From Pseudoalteromonas sp. MEBiC 03607 (lineage in GTDB: Bacteria > Pseudomonadota > Gammaproteobacteria > Enterobacterales > Alteromonadaceae): a stretch of DNA of 64,000 bases. The stretch is taken from positions 372,001-436,000 of the forward strand of contig NZ_SRRY01000002.1 of assembly GCF_004792295.1 (NCBI RefSeq), in the 5' to 3' direction. The stretch's first letter is position 1. Every line of letters begins with the position of its first letter. The notes beneath the pieces were generated by a model. It had not been told where the DNA came from and did not search any database. It saw nothing but the letters and a program-made list of their open reading frames with translations. A program made the translations under genes and the position numbers. Shown piece after piece: positions 45,078 through 53,874 of the stretch.

Positions 45078-46139
45078 ATGACACCGGACCAAAAATTTGC
45101 CCGTTACGTAAAAATCTCTTTAGCGGGTTTTATTGTTTTATTTTTATATTTTGTGATTGCTGATCTGTACATGCCTGTCACACCGCAGGCCCGTGTTTAT
45201 CACCCTGTTGTGCAAGTGACCCCGCAGGTAAGTGGTCGTGTGACTGATGTGTTAGTGACTAATAATCAAGCCGTCGAAAAACAGCAAGCCTTGTTTAAGA
45301 TTAACGACGAGCCTTTTAAGCTTGCCGTTCAGCAGGCAGAACTCGCTTATGATGATGCGAAACTACAAAACCAACGTTTAGATAGCAGTGTTAAGGCAAT
45401 AGAAGCTCAGCTTGCGGCAGCACAGGCAAAACTGCATGAACAAACGCTTTTATTTGAGCGCGGTGAGTCGTTATTGAAAAAGCGCTCTATTTCGGAGCAA
45501 GAGTACGAAACAATCAATGCGAACTACCAATCAAGCAAGGCAAATGTGGCTGCGATTGAAGCCCAGCTTAGCGAGGCCAAATTAGCACGCGGTAAAATAG
45601 GTGATGACAATTTAGCGCTTCGCCATGCCCAAAACCAGCTTGAGCAAGCGAAACTAAACCTGTCGTATACCACAGTGACAGCCGATACCGACGGTAAAAC
45701 AGCCAACCTACAAGTAACACCGGGTACCTATGCAAATAAGGGCCAGCCGCTAATGGCGATTGTTGCTAATAAAGCTGATTTAGTGGCTGATTTTCGTGAA
45801 AAGTCTTTGGTTCATGTAGAAATTGGTAGCACTGCAAAAGTAAGCTTTGATGCGCTACCGGGCAAAGTGTTTACGGGCAAAATTATTAGCTTTGAAGCAG
45901 GTGTCAGTGATGGTCAGCTTAATGCAAACGGTTTGCTCAGTGCTACTGAAAGTAGTAATCGTTGGGTACGTGATGCACAGCGCCAACGTATTCATATTCA
46001 ACTAGATGAGCACCAGATGTTAGCTAAATTTCCAAGTGGTGCGCGTGCAACTGTTCAGCTTTTGCCTGACTCAAGCATAGGCAGCTGGTTTGCGAGCATG
46101 CAAATTCGCTTCATCAGTGTTCTGCACTTTATTTACTAA
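45078..46139 (+). CDS. HlyD-family membrane-fusion protein (EmrA/AaeA-like)
   Basis: 353 residues from the ATG at 45078. One N-terminal membrane helix (about 12-32), then the lipoyl half (VVQVTPQVSGRVTDVLVTNNQAVEKQQALFKIND), a long coiled-coil hairpin and the beta-barrel part (GSTAKVSFDALPGKVFTGKI). It links an inner-membrane pump to the outer membrane. The pump gene follows after 13 bases. Confidence 0.9.
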   Translation: MTPDQKFARYVKISLAGFIVLFLYFVIADLYMPVTPQARVYHPVVQVTPQVSGRVTDVLVTNNQAVEKQQALFKINDEPFKLAVQQAELAYDDAKLQNQRLDSSVKAIEAQLAAAQAKLHEQTLLFERGESLLKKRSISEQEYETINANYQSSKANVAAIEAQLSEAKLARGKIGDDNLALRHAQNQLEQAKLNLSYTTVTADTDGKTANLQVTPGTYANKGQPLMAIVANKADLVADFREKSLVHVEIGSTAKVSFDALPGKVFTGKIISFEAGVSDGQLNANGLLSATESSNRWVRDAQRQRIHIQLDEHQMLAKFPSGARATVQLLPDSSIGSWFASMQIRFISVLHFIY

Positions 46140-46152
46140 GGCAGGGTGAGTT

Positions 46153-47187
46153 ATGTCAGTATTGCAACTCGATGGTAATGGTTTGCGCCAAGCGCTTCGC
46201 ATTGCCACGGGCTCAGCATTAGGGTTTGCACTGGCAAAATTGATGAACTGGCCTAATGGCATCTTTTTTACAGTTTACCCTATGTTATTGCTCGGCTTAG
46301 TACCCGTGCTTAACATGCATATTATTCGTCAGTTTTACGCAGGCGCGGTGTTTAGTGCACTGTTTGTGCTGGTTGTGCAAGGTCTATTTGCACACCTGCC
46401 TGTGGTTATGACGATGATGAGCTTTATCGCATTTGCTTTTTTGTTTTATCAAATGAGCCGTGGCGCTAACTTTTTATTTGGTGCCACAACGGTGGTGAGT
46501 TTGTCTATTCAATTGCATTTTTCGACCTACACCGGTGGTGGGGTAAGTATTTATCCGTTGATCATTAGCAATGCCGTTGCTGTTGTGGTTACTGTGGTGT
46601 TCTCGATGCTAATGCATGGTTTATTTCCTGATGTTGCACCACGCCAAGGTCGGGTTATGCCAGAAAAAGCAAAAGAAAGTGTGCGTCATGAAGTATTACT
46701 TTGTTCAACCGTAGCAACCTTGTCATTTGTTGTATTTCAGGTATTTGACTTACAAGATTCAATCTCAGCTCAAGCAGCGTCGGTACTGATTTTGTTTTCG
46801 TTATGCTGGAAAGCGGCAGGTATGGCTGCATGGCAACGTGCGATAGGTACATTGATTGGATGTAACTTAGCGTTAGTGGCACAGTTATTTTTGTATAACC
46901 ATACCGATATTTTGATATTTCCGGCGTTAATTTTATGGATTTTGACTTTTATTTTTAGTCGTTATCACATTATTGCTGGCGGTATTCCGGGTGTTGGTTT
47001 TGGTATTATCACCACATTTGGCATTTTGTTTGGTCAATCATTAGGGCCGGGCCAAGATCTGGTATACAGCGCGTTATATCGATTTTCGTCGGTGTCAGTG
47101 GCAATTTTAGTAAGTCTTTGTGCGGTCTATGTAATGCATCACTTACTTAATCGTTTTGAAGTAACTCGTCACCATACATTTGACTAG
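46153..47187 (+). CDS. DUF2955/FUSC-like inner-membrane exporter
   Basis: 344 residues with about ten membrane helices. The opening RQALRIATGSALGFALAKLMNWPNGIFFTVYPMLL and the second half ATLSFVVFQVFDLQDSISAQAASVLIL repeat the same half-unit, as in aromatic-acid exporters (AaeB/FUSC superfamily). Together with the upstream fusion protein it should form an efflux pump induced through the MarR regulator. Substrate not known. Confidence 0.85.
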   Translation: MSVLQLDGNGLRQALRIATGSALGFALAKLMNWPNGIFFTVYPMLLLGLVPVLNMHIIRQFYAGAVFSALFVLVVQGLFAHLPVVMTMMSFIAFAFLFYQMSRGANFLFGATTVVSLSIQLHFSTYTGGGVSIYPLIISNAVAVVVTVVFSMLMHGLFPDVAPRQGRVMPEKAKESVRHEVLLCSTVATLSFVVFQVFDLQDSISAQAASVLILFSLCWKAAGMAAWQRAIGTLIGCNLALVAQLFLYNHTDILIFPALILWILTFIFSRYHIIAGGIPGVGFGIITTFGILFGQSLGPGQDLVYSALYRFSSVSVAILVSLCAVYVMHHLLNRFEVTRHHTFD

Positions 47188-47196
47188 TAAATCATT

Positions 47197-47228
47197 AAAA
47201 AAGAGAGCTAATTTGAGCTCTCTTTTTT
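47197..47228. terminator. Bidirectional terminator
   Basis: AAAAAAGAGAGCT/AGCTCTCTTTTTT stem with a six-base loop. It overlaps the last codons of the convergent carbohydrate-binding protein gene. Confidence 0.9.
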
Positions 47229-47525
47229 CTGATTATTTTCAATAATAGTCGGTAACGATTTTAGTAGGTTTTCTTGTTTGTTAACGACGCTCTCTACACA
47301 TGTTTTTGAAGCGACATCAGCGACCCATGCCCCCCATTGTGAACTACCTGGTTCTTCACCTGGCGTTGCCCACCATCTAGCTTTGTAAAGAATTTCATTG
47401 TAGCAAGTTTCACTTCCTTGCGGGTAAGCGCTTCCGGCTTGCCAAGAATCAACAGCGTGGCTGGTGATTGGCAGCGCTGACAGCGTTATCATTAACGACG
47501 CAACAATGTGTGTTTTGAGACCCAT
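47208..47525 (-). CDS. Secreted protein with a CBM5/12 chitin-binding module
   Basis: 105 residues: signal peptide (about 1-24), then a single carbohydrate-binding module, SWQAGSAYPQGSETCYNEILYKARWWATPGEEPGSSQWGAWV, with the conserved Trp and Tyr residues of chitin-binding modules and two cysteines. A short charged tail follows. No catalytic domain, so it may bind chitin or be part of a larger system. Its end lies in a terminator stem. Confidence 0.8.
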   Translation of the reverse strand: MGLKTHIVASLMITLSALPITSHAVDSWQAGSAYPQGSETCYNEILYKARWWATPGEEPGSSQWGAWVADVASKTCVESVVNKQENLLKSLPTIIENNQKKESSN

Positions 47526-47660
47526 CAGCGGCTCCTTGCAAATAAGTGAGATAGTATGAATATTATAGTATTAGTGGAGTTAACCATCAATTAACTTTGT
47601 TAACACGTTACACTTCTTTACAGTTTTGTTTGCTTTTTGAGCGGTCTGTTAACAATAAAG

Positions 47661-48074
47661 TTATATATCGATGTTTTTCCTTAATGCTTTTGTTTGTCCC
47701 CTTTTTGTTTTGCTATCCATGCGTTTCCGCTGAGAACTTTTGGTGGGTTTTGTAGCCCTTCGCTTTTTTTGTACTTGAGTAGCACTGATGATCAATTCTT
47801 TTAATCGATTAAGTGCGTCTTCTTTATTTAATTCTTGAGTTCGATGTGTTTGCGACTTAATGACTATAACGCCTTCTTTGGTGATTCGAGAGTCATTTAA
47901 ATTAAGTAAACGTTGTTTATAAAAGTCAGGTAGCTTAGAGCGTTTTATATCAAACCGTAAATGAATAGCACTGGCAACTTTATTGACATTTTGTCCGCCC
48001 GCACCCTGTGAGCGAATTGCGCTAAAGTCGAGCTCCCATTCATCGATAGTGACAGTATTAGAAATAATTAACAT
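47661..48074 (-). CDS. arfB: Alternative ribosome-rescue factor ArfB
   Basis: 137 residues. The catalytic GGQ motif is in IRSQGAGGQNVNKVASAIHLRF (near residue 28), and the C-terminal tail is highly basic (KKRRATKPTKSSQRKRMDSKTKRGQTKALRK), which enters the empty mRNA channel in ArfB/YaeJ. It releases peptides from ribosomes stalled on non-stop mRNA. The length matches the family. Confidence 0.93.
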   Translation of the reverse strand: MLIISNTVTIDEWELDFSAIRSQGAGGQNVNKVASAIHLRFDIKRSKLPDFYKQRLLNLNDSRITKEGVIVIKSQTHRTQELNKEDALNRLKELIISATQVQKKRRATKPTKSSQRKRMDSKTKRGQTKALRKNIDI

Positions 48075-48185
48075 CAGGTTCAGTTAGCTGTGATAAAAAT
48101 GCAAGTGTAACATTTGTAATTAGCTGAGTATAATTGCCCTTTGATTCATGCTAGTTGCGACAAATATGAACGAAAGGAGATCCAC

Positions 48186-48734
48186 ATGAAAGCCCTACTT
48201 TTTTCAATCAGTTTACTTGCAATGAGTTTTTCAAGTCTCGCTGAAGATATAACTGAGAACCAATTACAGCGTTACATTAAAGCATTACCTGCTGTAGTTA
48301 ACTGGTCACAAAACCAGCCAGAACTGAATACTGTTGACCTAAGTGGTATGCTAGGAAGTGCAGATAGCTCGTCCGTTATGAATGCGTTAGGTCACATTAA
48401 AGAGCATGAGCTTTATACTGAGTTTGAAGCGTTAACCAAGCAATACGGGTTTACGCCAGAACAGTTAGTTACTGTTGGCTCAGAGGTATCAATGGCGTAT
48501 TTAGAAAACCTTAAAGCGGGAATGTCAGAAGAGAACAAGCAACGTGTAAATCAAGCAATGAGTGGTTTACAGAGCTTAACGGCATCATCATCAGATGCGG
48601 GGACTCGCTCAATGGTGGGTGCTTTAGAAGGTGTTAAAGCAAGTACTGCAACAGTGGATGTAAGCGAAAGTAACGTTAACTTAGTTAAGCAATACATGCC
48701 GCAGTTAAAAGAATTGTTTGCAATGTTGCAGTAA
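48186..48734 (+). CDS. Hypothetical secreted protein
   Basis: 182 residues from the ATG at 48186 with a strong AAGGAGAT ribosome-binding site. Signal peptide (1-18, ending SLA), then a helical Gln- and Leu-rich body with no cysteine. I do not recognise a family. A terminator follows, so it is a single-gene unit, probably periplasmic. Confidence 0.75.
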   Translation: MKALLFSISLLAMSFSSLAEDITENQLQRYIKALPAVVNWSQNQPELNTVDLSGMLGSADSSSVMNALGHIKEHELYTEFEALTKQYGFTPEQLVTVGSEVSMAYLENLKAGMSEENKQRVNQAMSGLQSLTASSSDAGTRSMVGALEGVKASTATVDVSESNVNLVKQYMPQLKELFAMLQ

Positions 48735-48752
48735 CAGCACAATGAAATAAAG

Positions 48753-48779
48753 AAAGCGGCTAAGTAGCCGCTTTTTTTT
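48753..48779 (+). terminator. Terminator
   Basis: AAAGCGGCTA/TAGCCGCTTT stem with a two-base loop and a T-run. Also usable for the convergent dioxygenase gene. Confidence 0.88.
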
Positions 48780-48781
48780 GC

Positions 48782-49516
48782 TTACTCAAATACCATCGCG
48801 TTTTTTAATTGCTGCTTTTGTTCTGCAGTTGGTAAAAATCCAGTTTGTACAAACTCATTAAGGCTTGGGTGCCGCTCAAAGTAAAGAATATCAAGGGCAA
48901 AACGATTCATGCCATATAAGCCACGATGGATCATATTTGCCGAAAATATAAGTAAGTCACCTTTTTTGAGTGCTACACGTTTACCGCGAGTCAATGAGTC
49001 ACTATTGCGAGCACCCTGCTGCTCTAATCTAACTGCTAACTCTTCATCTGAATCCCAATTTTTATGACTACCCGGTATTAGCTCTATGCCCAGTTCATCT
49101 TCAAAAGCAACGCGGCAATGCAATACTTCAGGGCCGCAAAGTGCTGCCTTTTGCGCTTCAAGCTCTAAGTGATATTGCATATCGCGATGCCAATAGTTTG
49201 CTTGTTTGGGTTTGTAAGGATTAAAGAATAATTGAGTATTCATAAACTGAGGAACAGCAACAATGCCTTTAACCTGTTCTAATAATGTATCGGCACAGAT
49301 AAATTCAAAAAGAGTACACTTTTCCTCAGTACTTAAACATGCGGCGCCAGTCAATCCTGAGCTATTAATCCCTTTCGATTGATAAAAGCCTTGGTTTTCT
49401 TGCAACCAATGATGATGAAATTTATCGAGAATAGGCCTTACTTTGCTAAGCTCACTCTCTGTGTAAAGGCCCTTTACATGGTAATAGCCGTGTTCAGCAA
49501 AAAAGGTATTTTTCAT
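48782..49516 (-). CDS. Phytanoyl-CoA dioxygenase (PhyH) family protein
   Basis: 244 residues. Fe(II)/2-oxoglutarate fold with HRDMQYH (His-x-Asp pair, near residue 108) and a distal His in MIHRGLYGMNRFALDI. The Arg that would bind 2-oxoglutarate is probably in that last motif. Substrate not known; marine members act on many small metabolites. It is co-directional with and four bases from the UDG-like gene. Confidence 0.85.
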   Translation of the reverse strand: MKNTFFAEHGYYHVKGLYTESELSKVRPILDKFHHHWLQENQGFYQSKGINSSGLTGAACLSTEEKCTLFEFICADTLLEQVKGIVAVPQFMNTQLFFNPYKPKQANYWHRDMQYHLELEAQKAALCGPEVLHCRVAFEDELGIELIPGSHKNWDSDEELAVRLEQQGARNSDSLTRGKRVALKKGDLLIFSANMIHRGLYGMNRFALDILYFERHPSLNEFVQTGFLPTAEQKQQLKNAMVFE

Positions 49517-49519
49517 TTT

Positions 49520-50101
49520 TTACCTTGCTAAAATTGTACGTATTTTACTACTAAGCTCAGGCAATACTTGTTGCTCAAACCACGGATTTTTCTTCAGCCA
49601 GATATTATTGCGAGGGCTTGGGTGAGGCAGTGGCAAGTAACTTGGCCAATATTCACGCCACGATTTTACTAACTCAGTTAAGGGTAGCTGCTTAGTGTGA
49701 GGCAAATGATATGCCTGCGCGTATTTACCTAAGATAATGGTGAGCTCAATATTATTGAGCTGCGCTAAAAGTTTTTCGCGCCATGCTACAGCGCACTCTT
49801 TTCTTGGCGGTAAATCGCCAGACTTGCCTTTGCCTGGGTAGCAAAAGCCCATCGGTAAAATAGCAAAATTGCAGTCATCGTAAAACTCATCGCTCGTTAC
49901 ACCAAGCCAAGAGCGAAGCCTTTGGCCACTTGCATCATCGAATGGTTTGCCACTTTCATGTACTTTAATCCCCGGGGCTTGACCGGCAATTAAAATGCGA
50001 GCTTGTGGGTTAAATTGAATAACAGGGCGTGCCCCAAGTGGTAAATGCGGTTCACAGATCACGCATTTACTAACTTGTTGTAATAACGATTGAGTACTCA
50101 T
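49520..50101 (-). CDS. Uracil-DNA glycosylase superfamily protein
   Basis: 193 residues. RILIAGQAPGIKVHESGKPFDDASGQRLRSWLG (about 34-66) is the active-site region of the UDG fold, with further conserved LPMGFCYPGKG and the C-terminal PLPHPSPRNN. Proteins of this subgroup have often unproved glycosylase activity. Its coding sequence carries an iteron at 50057-50073 (V-S-K-C-V-I) and a half copy at 49661-49679. Confidence 0.85.
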   Translation of the reverse strand: MSTQSLLQQVSKCVICEPHLPLGARPVIQFNPQARILIAGQAPGIKVHESGKPFDDASGQRLRSWLGVTSDEFYDDCNFAILPMGFCYPGKGKSGDLPPRKECAVAWREKLLAQLNNIELTIILGKYAQAYHLPHTKQLPLTELVKSWREYWPSYLPLPHPSPRNNIWLKKNPWFEQQVLPELSSKIRTILAR

Positions 50102-50120
50102 CAGTTAGTAAAAATATGAT

Positions 50121-50483
50121 CTATGCTTGTTTTGACCAAACAGCTAACTCATTACCACTTGGCTCTATGAAGTGAAAACGACAGCCTCCAGGAAAATCAA
50201 ACAAGGGCTTAATAATTGTGCCGCCGTGTTTTTCTACCTGCGCTTGAGTGTCTTTAATATTATTTGAATAAAGCACCAGTAGCGCGCCACCATTACTGGT
50301 TAAGCTAGTTAATGGCGCTTGATAAAAACCGCCATCAAGACCCGCAGATCCAGCGCTAAAAGCCGTATACTCAGGGCCATAATCGGTAAATTGCCATTTA
50401 AAAACCTGATGAAAAAATGCTTTTGTTGCAGCTAAATCTTTGGCGGCAAATTCAACATAATTTAAGCTATGGTGGTTCGACAT
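50121..50483 (-). CDS. VOC-family (glyoxalase/bleomycin-resistance) protein
   Basis: 120 residues in one betaalphabetabetabeta pair: SLNYVEFAAKDLAATKAFFHQVFKWQFTDYGPEYTAF and the closing FPGGCRFHFIEPSGNELAVW. Possible metal ligands include the Glu near the end. Typical single-domain member; substrate unknown. A full iteron lies between this gene and the UDG-like gene. Confidence 0.87.
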   Translation of the reverse strand: MSNHHSLNYVEFAAKDLAATKAFFHQVFKWQFTDYGPEYTAFSAGSAGLDGGFYQAPLTSLTSNGGALLVLYSNNIKDTQAQVEKHGGTIIKPLFDFPGGCRFHFIEPSGNELAVWSKQA

Positions 50484-50492
50484 AATCTGCTC

Positions 50493-51185
50493 CTATTTTA
50501 AACTATTCTCAAGCGCCATAGCGCAATGAACTGCTGTACTATCAAGTAATGGTATTGAGGTATCGGATTGTTGTACTAGTAATCCTATTTCTGTGCAGCC
50601 AAGAATAACCGCTTCTGCACCTTGCTGAGTTAGCTTATCAATAATAGTTAAATACTCAGCTTTGGATTCTGGCTTGATTATGCCTTTACATAGTTCATCA
50701 TAAATGATGCGGTGCACTGTTTCACGCCCCTGAACATCAGGGATTAACACGTCTTTTGCGAATTTATCTGCTAAACGCTGTTTGTAAAAGTCTTGTTCCA
50801 TAGTGAAGTGGGTACCCAACAAAGCCACTTTTTTAAAGTTGTGTTGGATCAGGTTTTCACCAACTGCATCGGCGATGTGTAACAAAGGAATTGCAACGGC
50901 TGCTTGTACTTGCTCTGCTAGTTTATGCATTGTATTGGTACAAATTAATAAATAATCTGCGCCAGCAGCTTCAACTTGTTTGGCTGCTTTAATGAGTATC
51001 TCGGCCATTTGTGGCCAATCTTGTTGCTGTTGTAGCGCTGCTATGCTGGCAAAATCGAGACTGACAAGCACTATCTTGGCACTGTGCAGCCCCCCCAGTT
51101 TATTTTTAATGCCTTGATTTAAAAGCTGGTAGTAACTTTGTGTAGACTCCCAACTCATGCCTCCGATTAAGCCTATCGTTTTCAT
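50493..51185 (-). CDS. Aspartate/glutamate racemase family protein
   Basis: 230 residues. MKTIGLIGGMSWESTQSYYQLLNQGI at the start and the two catalytic cysteines in LLICTNTMHKLA (near residue 84) and VILGCTEIGLLV (near 197) mark the family (compare YgeA). Racemises or isomerises an amino acid without cofactor. It is the first gene of a leftward group with the VOC gene (9-base gap). Confidence 0.9.
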   Translation of the reverse strand: MKTIGLIGGMSWESTQSYYQLLNQGIKNKLGGLHSAKIVLVSLDFASIAALQQQQDWPQMAEILIKAAKQVEAAGADYLLICTNTMHKLAEQVQAAVAIPLLHIADAVGENLIQHNFKKVALLGTHFTMEQDFYKQRLADKFAKDVLIPDVQGRETVHRIIYDELCKGIIKPESKAEYLTIIDKLTQQGAEAVILGCTEIGLLVQQSDTSIPLLDSTAVHCAMALENSLK

Positions 51186-51304
51186 TGCAACTCCCTTTGT
51201 ATTTACTTAACACCATATGATATTGCACAGAACAAAGCTAGCAGATCATTATTTTACTAACATAACGACTTAGTTGGTTCTGTTTCATTATTTAATACGT
51301 TTAT

Positions 51305-51323
51305 GCAAATGATAACTACTATC
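51305..51323. promoter_or_regulatory. Probable Fur box
   Basis: GCAAATGATAACTACTATC agrees with the Fur consensus GATAATGATAATCATTATC at 14 of 19 positions. It lies 63 bases before the iron-cluster gene at 51387. Confidence 0.65.
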
Positions 51324-51386
51324 TTTTCTGTTTGCTGGCGATATAATACGGGTTTTTCTTCTTGTGTTATTTTCTAAGGGATTATC

Positions 51387-51731
51387 ATGCATTCTCAATC
51401 ATTAGATGCAATGGCAGGCAATCGCCCTAAAAATACAGCTAGAAAGCGCTCTGTGAGCCTCTCTTATCGTGTTGCTGTGTTTTTGCGTTTTGTTGCAGCC
51501 ATCATGGGGGGTTACGCTTTTACCAGTGTACTTATTTCATTATTAGCTGTGTTACTACCTCTTAATAAACTCGACAGTGTGCTGTTGACCACGACTCTTT
51601 CGGTATTTTTTTACTGTTGCGTGTTTATTTGGGTGTTTGCCGTTAAGTCTTTGAAGACTGTTTGGATCACTATTTTACTAACTACTAGTGGGCAATTGCT
51701 GGCCCTTTCATTTATTAAGGGATGGCTATGA
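51387..51731 (+). CDS. DUF3649-type inner-membrane protein of an iron cluster
   Basis: 114 residues, with three to four membrane helices and a basic N-terminus (RPKNTARKRSVSLSYRVAVFLRF). First of three overlapping genes (DUF3649, PepSY, DUF3325), a set commonly found with siderophore receptors. A Fur-like box precedes it. Contains an iteron encoding W-I-T-I-L-L. It overlaps the next gene by 10 bases. Confidence 0.75.
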   Translation: MHSQSLDAMAGNRPKNTARKRSVSLSYRVAVFLRFVAAIMGGYAFTSVLISLLAVLLPLNKLDSVLLTTTLSVFFYCCVFIWVFAVKSLKTVWITILLTTSGQLLALSFIKGWL

Positions 51732-53329
51732 AAGAGAGTTTTTTCCGCTCCATGACATGGCTTCATACCTGGGTGGGCTTATTGGTATGCTGGTTATTAT
51801 TCTTGATATTTTTTGCAGGCACTATCAGCTTTTTCAAAGATGAAATCACTATTTGGGCTGAGCCCGAAACGCATCATGTAAAGCAGCAAGTGCAACGTGT
51901 TCAGTCTCAAGCTGAGCAAATTAATTATGTGTTTGCGCAATTACAGCAACAGGCACCTAATTCATTATCTTGGCGGATAAACTTACCTGAGCCGCGTAAC
52001 CCTGTTTTAAGCTATGGGTTTGCTGAGCCTAAACAGCCTGGTCAGCGCCGTGCACCTTTCAACTATACGCATCTAGATCCAAATACCTTAGAACAAATCC
52101 CCGAACCTCGGGAAACCAAGGGAGGTAACTTTTTCTATCGCTTGCACTTTGATTTACATTACATAGATGTATTTACTGCACGGATAATTGTTTGTTTAGC
52201 CTCATTATTTATGTTGGTAGCGCTTATAACAGGCATAGTGATCCACAAACGTATTTTTAAAGATATGTTTAGCTTTAGAGCAAACAAAGGCAGCCGAAGT
52301 TGGCTCGATGCACACAATGTTTCGTCAGTACTGGCACTGCCATTTCATATTATGATCACTTATACGGGGATTATCACTCTCATATTTATGTTGTTCCCCT
52401 ACCCTGCTGAAACTGTATATGAAGATGGCTTGAAGCAAATGTTTGAAGAAGCGTTACCCATCAACAAACGTGCAAAGCCTAGTGAAGAGCAGCGCCCCTT
52501 GATTGCAATTAACGACGTGTTAGATCAGATTTATACTAAGTCACCAAATGCCGACATTAGCTATGTGTTTGTAAGAAATGCCAATACAGCGACCTCGCAA
52601 ATAGTGGTTTATTTAGCAACCGGTAAAGATGTTGTAGATAACGGACCGCGCTACTTATTCAATGGTGTAACAGGTGAACTAGAAGCAAGTTCTGGTGAGG
52701 ATTGGAGCGCTTCAGCGCAGTTTTATGACTCAATGACCGCATTGCATAGTGCTCGCTTAGCGGAGCCTTTACTGCGTTGGTTGTATTTTTTCTGTGGCGT
52801 AGCTGGTTGTGCCATGATTGCTACAGGCTGCATTATGTGGGCTAAGCGCTTACGTGAGAGACTCAAAGCAGACCAAAAACCAAGCTTTGGACTTAAGCTG
52901 GTTGAGACACTAAATTTGGCCACACTGATGGGCTTACCTTTTGCTACAGCAGCTTTCTTTATTGCTAACCGTTTATTGCCTTTAGAGTTAGCTGAGCGTG
53001 CCGATAAAGAAATACTCGTGTTTTTCTTAGCTTGGCTGGCGATGCTAATTATCGCTGTGAGCGGCCGAGAAAAACATCATTGGCGCTATAGTGCATGGCT
53101 TAATGCCATAGCTTGCTTTTTAGTGCCGGTGGTAAATGCACTGACGACTGATGGTAATTGGATCACGTATTTACTAACTAAACAGTGGGCTTTATTCGGT
53201 ATCGATAGTGCGTTTATTTGTGCTGGGCTGCTGTTTTTACTACAAAGCAAAAAAATACCTAGCCATAAAACCGTGATAAATAAGGCTAAATCAAATAAAA
53301 ACAGGCTGTTAAAGGAGCAACAAGGATGA
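51722..53329 (+). CDS. PepSY-associated membrane protein (PiuB-like)
   Basis: 535 residues (start 51722, or the ATG at 51728). About four large membrane spans, with the PepSY-like domains in between: N-terminal SMTWLHTWVGLLVCWLLFLIFFAGTISFF, HFDLHYIDVFTARIIVCLASLFMLVALITGIVIHKRIF, and WLDAHNVSSVLALPFHIMITYTGIIT with conserved His. Such proteins reduce iron or siderophores at the inner membrane. Two iterons lie within its frame (52523 and 53161). Confidence 0.88.
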   Translation: MAMKESFFRSMTWLHTWVGLLVCWLLFLIFFAGTISFFKDEITIWAEPETHHVKQQVQRVQSQAEQINYVFAQLQQQAPNSLSWRINLPEPRNPVLSYGFAEPKQPGQRRAPFNYTHLDPNTLEQIPEPRETKGGNFFYRLHFDLHYIDVFTARIIVCLASLFMLVALITGIVIHKRIFKDMFSFRANKGSRSWLDAHNVSSVLALPFHIMITYTGIITLIFMLFPYPAETVYEDGLKQMFEEALPINKRAKPSEEQRPLIAINDVLDQIYTKSPNADISYVFVRNANTATSQIVVYLATGKDVVDNGPRYLFNGVTGELEASSGEDWSASAQFYDSMTALHSARLAEPLLRWLYFFCGVAGCAMIATGCIMWAKRLRERLKADQKPSFGLKLVETLNLATLMGLPFATAAFFIANRLLPLELAERADKEILVFFLAWLAMLIIAVSGREKHHWRYSAWLNAIACFLVPVVNALTTDGNWITYLLTKQWALFGIDSAFICAGLLFLLQSKKIPSHKTVINKAKSNKNRLLKEQQG

Positions 53330-53661
53330 TGGAGTTACTGCAATTTAGTCTCTGCTTTTTGGGGTTTAATTGTTTTGCACTTGCAAAGTTCAATCATTTT
53401 CGTGATGTGTTTAAAAAGAAATTAACCGAAAAACAGCGGCATAGCTTTTTGATGAGTGGCTGGATCACTATTTTACTAAGTTTGCTGCTTAGTGTGCTTA
53501 ATGATGGTGGTTATGGTGCTCTGCTGTTTTGTGGTTATATGGCATTAAGTGTAGTTATGCTCATGATTTTATACAGTTTTACCGTTTCTTGGGTGAAGTA
53601 TGTCAGTGTATTAACTATGTCTGTTTTGCTGTTAAGTGGCTTTTCAGTGATGATTTTATAG
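53326..53661 (+). CDS. DUF3325-type membrane protein
   Basis: 111 residues with three to four membrane helices; the typical third partner of the DUF3649-PepSY set. The start overlaps the PepSY stop (ATGA), indicating translational coupling. Its SGWITILLSLLLS stretch is encoded by an iteron. Exact function unknown; probably part of a ferric-siderophore reduction or uptake complex. Confidence 0.78.
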   Translation: MMELLQFSLCFLGFNCFALAKFNHFRDVFKKKLTEKQRHSFLMSGWITILLSLLLSVLNDGGYGALLFCGYMALSVVMLMILYSFTVSWVKYVSVLTMSVLLLSGFSVMIL

Positions 53662-53733
53662 TCTAGTTAGTAAAATGCTGATCTGATATCAACCGGCAAT
53701 AATATTTAATTAATCGAAATGATATAAAAAAAA

Positions 53734-53754
53734 TGGGTAGGCATTGCCTACCCA
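53734..53754. terminator. Hairpin after the iron cluster
   Basis: TGGGTAGGCA/TGCCTACCCA perfect stem around one T, preceded by an A-run, which makes a good terminator for the minus strand and a weaker one for the plus strand. It lies between the iron cluster and the leftward blc gene. Confidence 0.6.
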
Positions 53755-53874
53755 AGCAGGGGATTAAATTGGGGGATCACATGTTGCTTCAATTTAACGA
53801 TGCATAGTTTGCATAATGTCCATTACAGTTGTGTTGCACATTCGTGATATTTCCAAGACAGTTGTAAAGCCCCT

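Larger units (their letters stand above)
49661..53683. repeat. Iteron cluster C, 26 kb from the origin
   Basis: Eight full copies of the 17-bp iteron: 50057-50073 (-), 50105-50121 (+), 51244-51260 (-), 51665-51681 (-), 52523-52539 (-), 53161-53177 (-), 53463-53479 (-), 53667-53683 (+), and a partial copy at 49661-49679 that shares 19 identical bases with 24360-24378. 52523 is identical to the origin copy at 24284. Five are within genes and three are intergenic. All full copies contain GATC. Confidence 0.82.

Noticed and set aside
49538..49556. ATTTTACTACTAAG near the PhyH gene
   Set aside because: Only resembles the A/T part of the iteron; no GATC at the proper distance.
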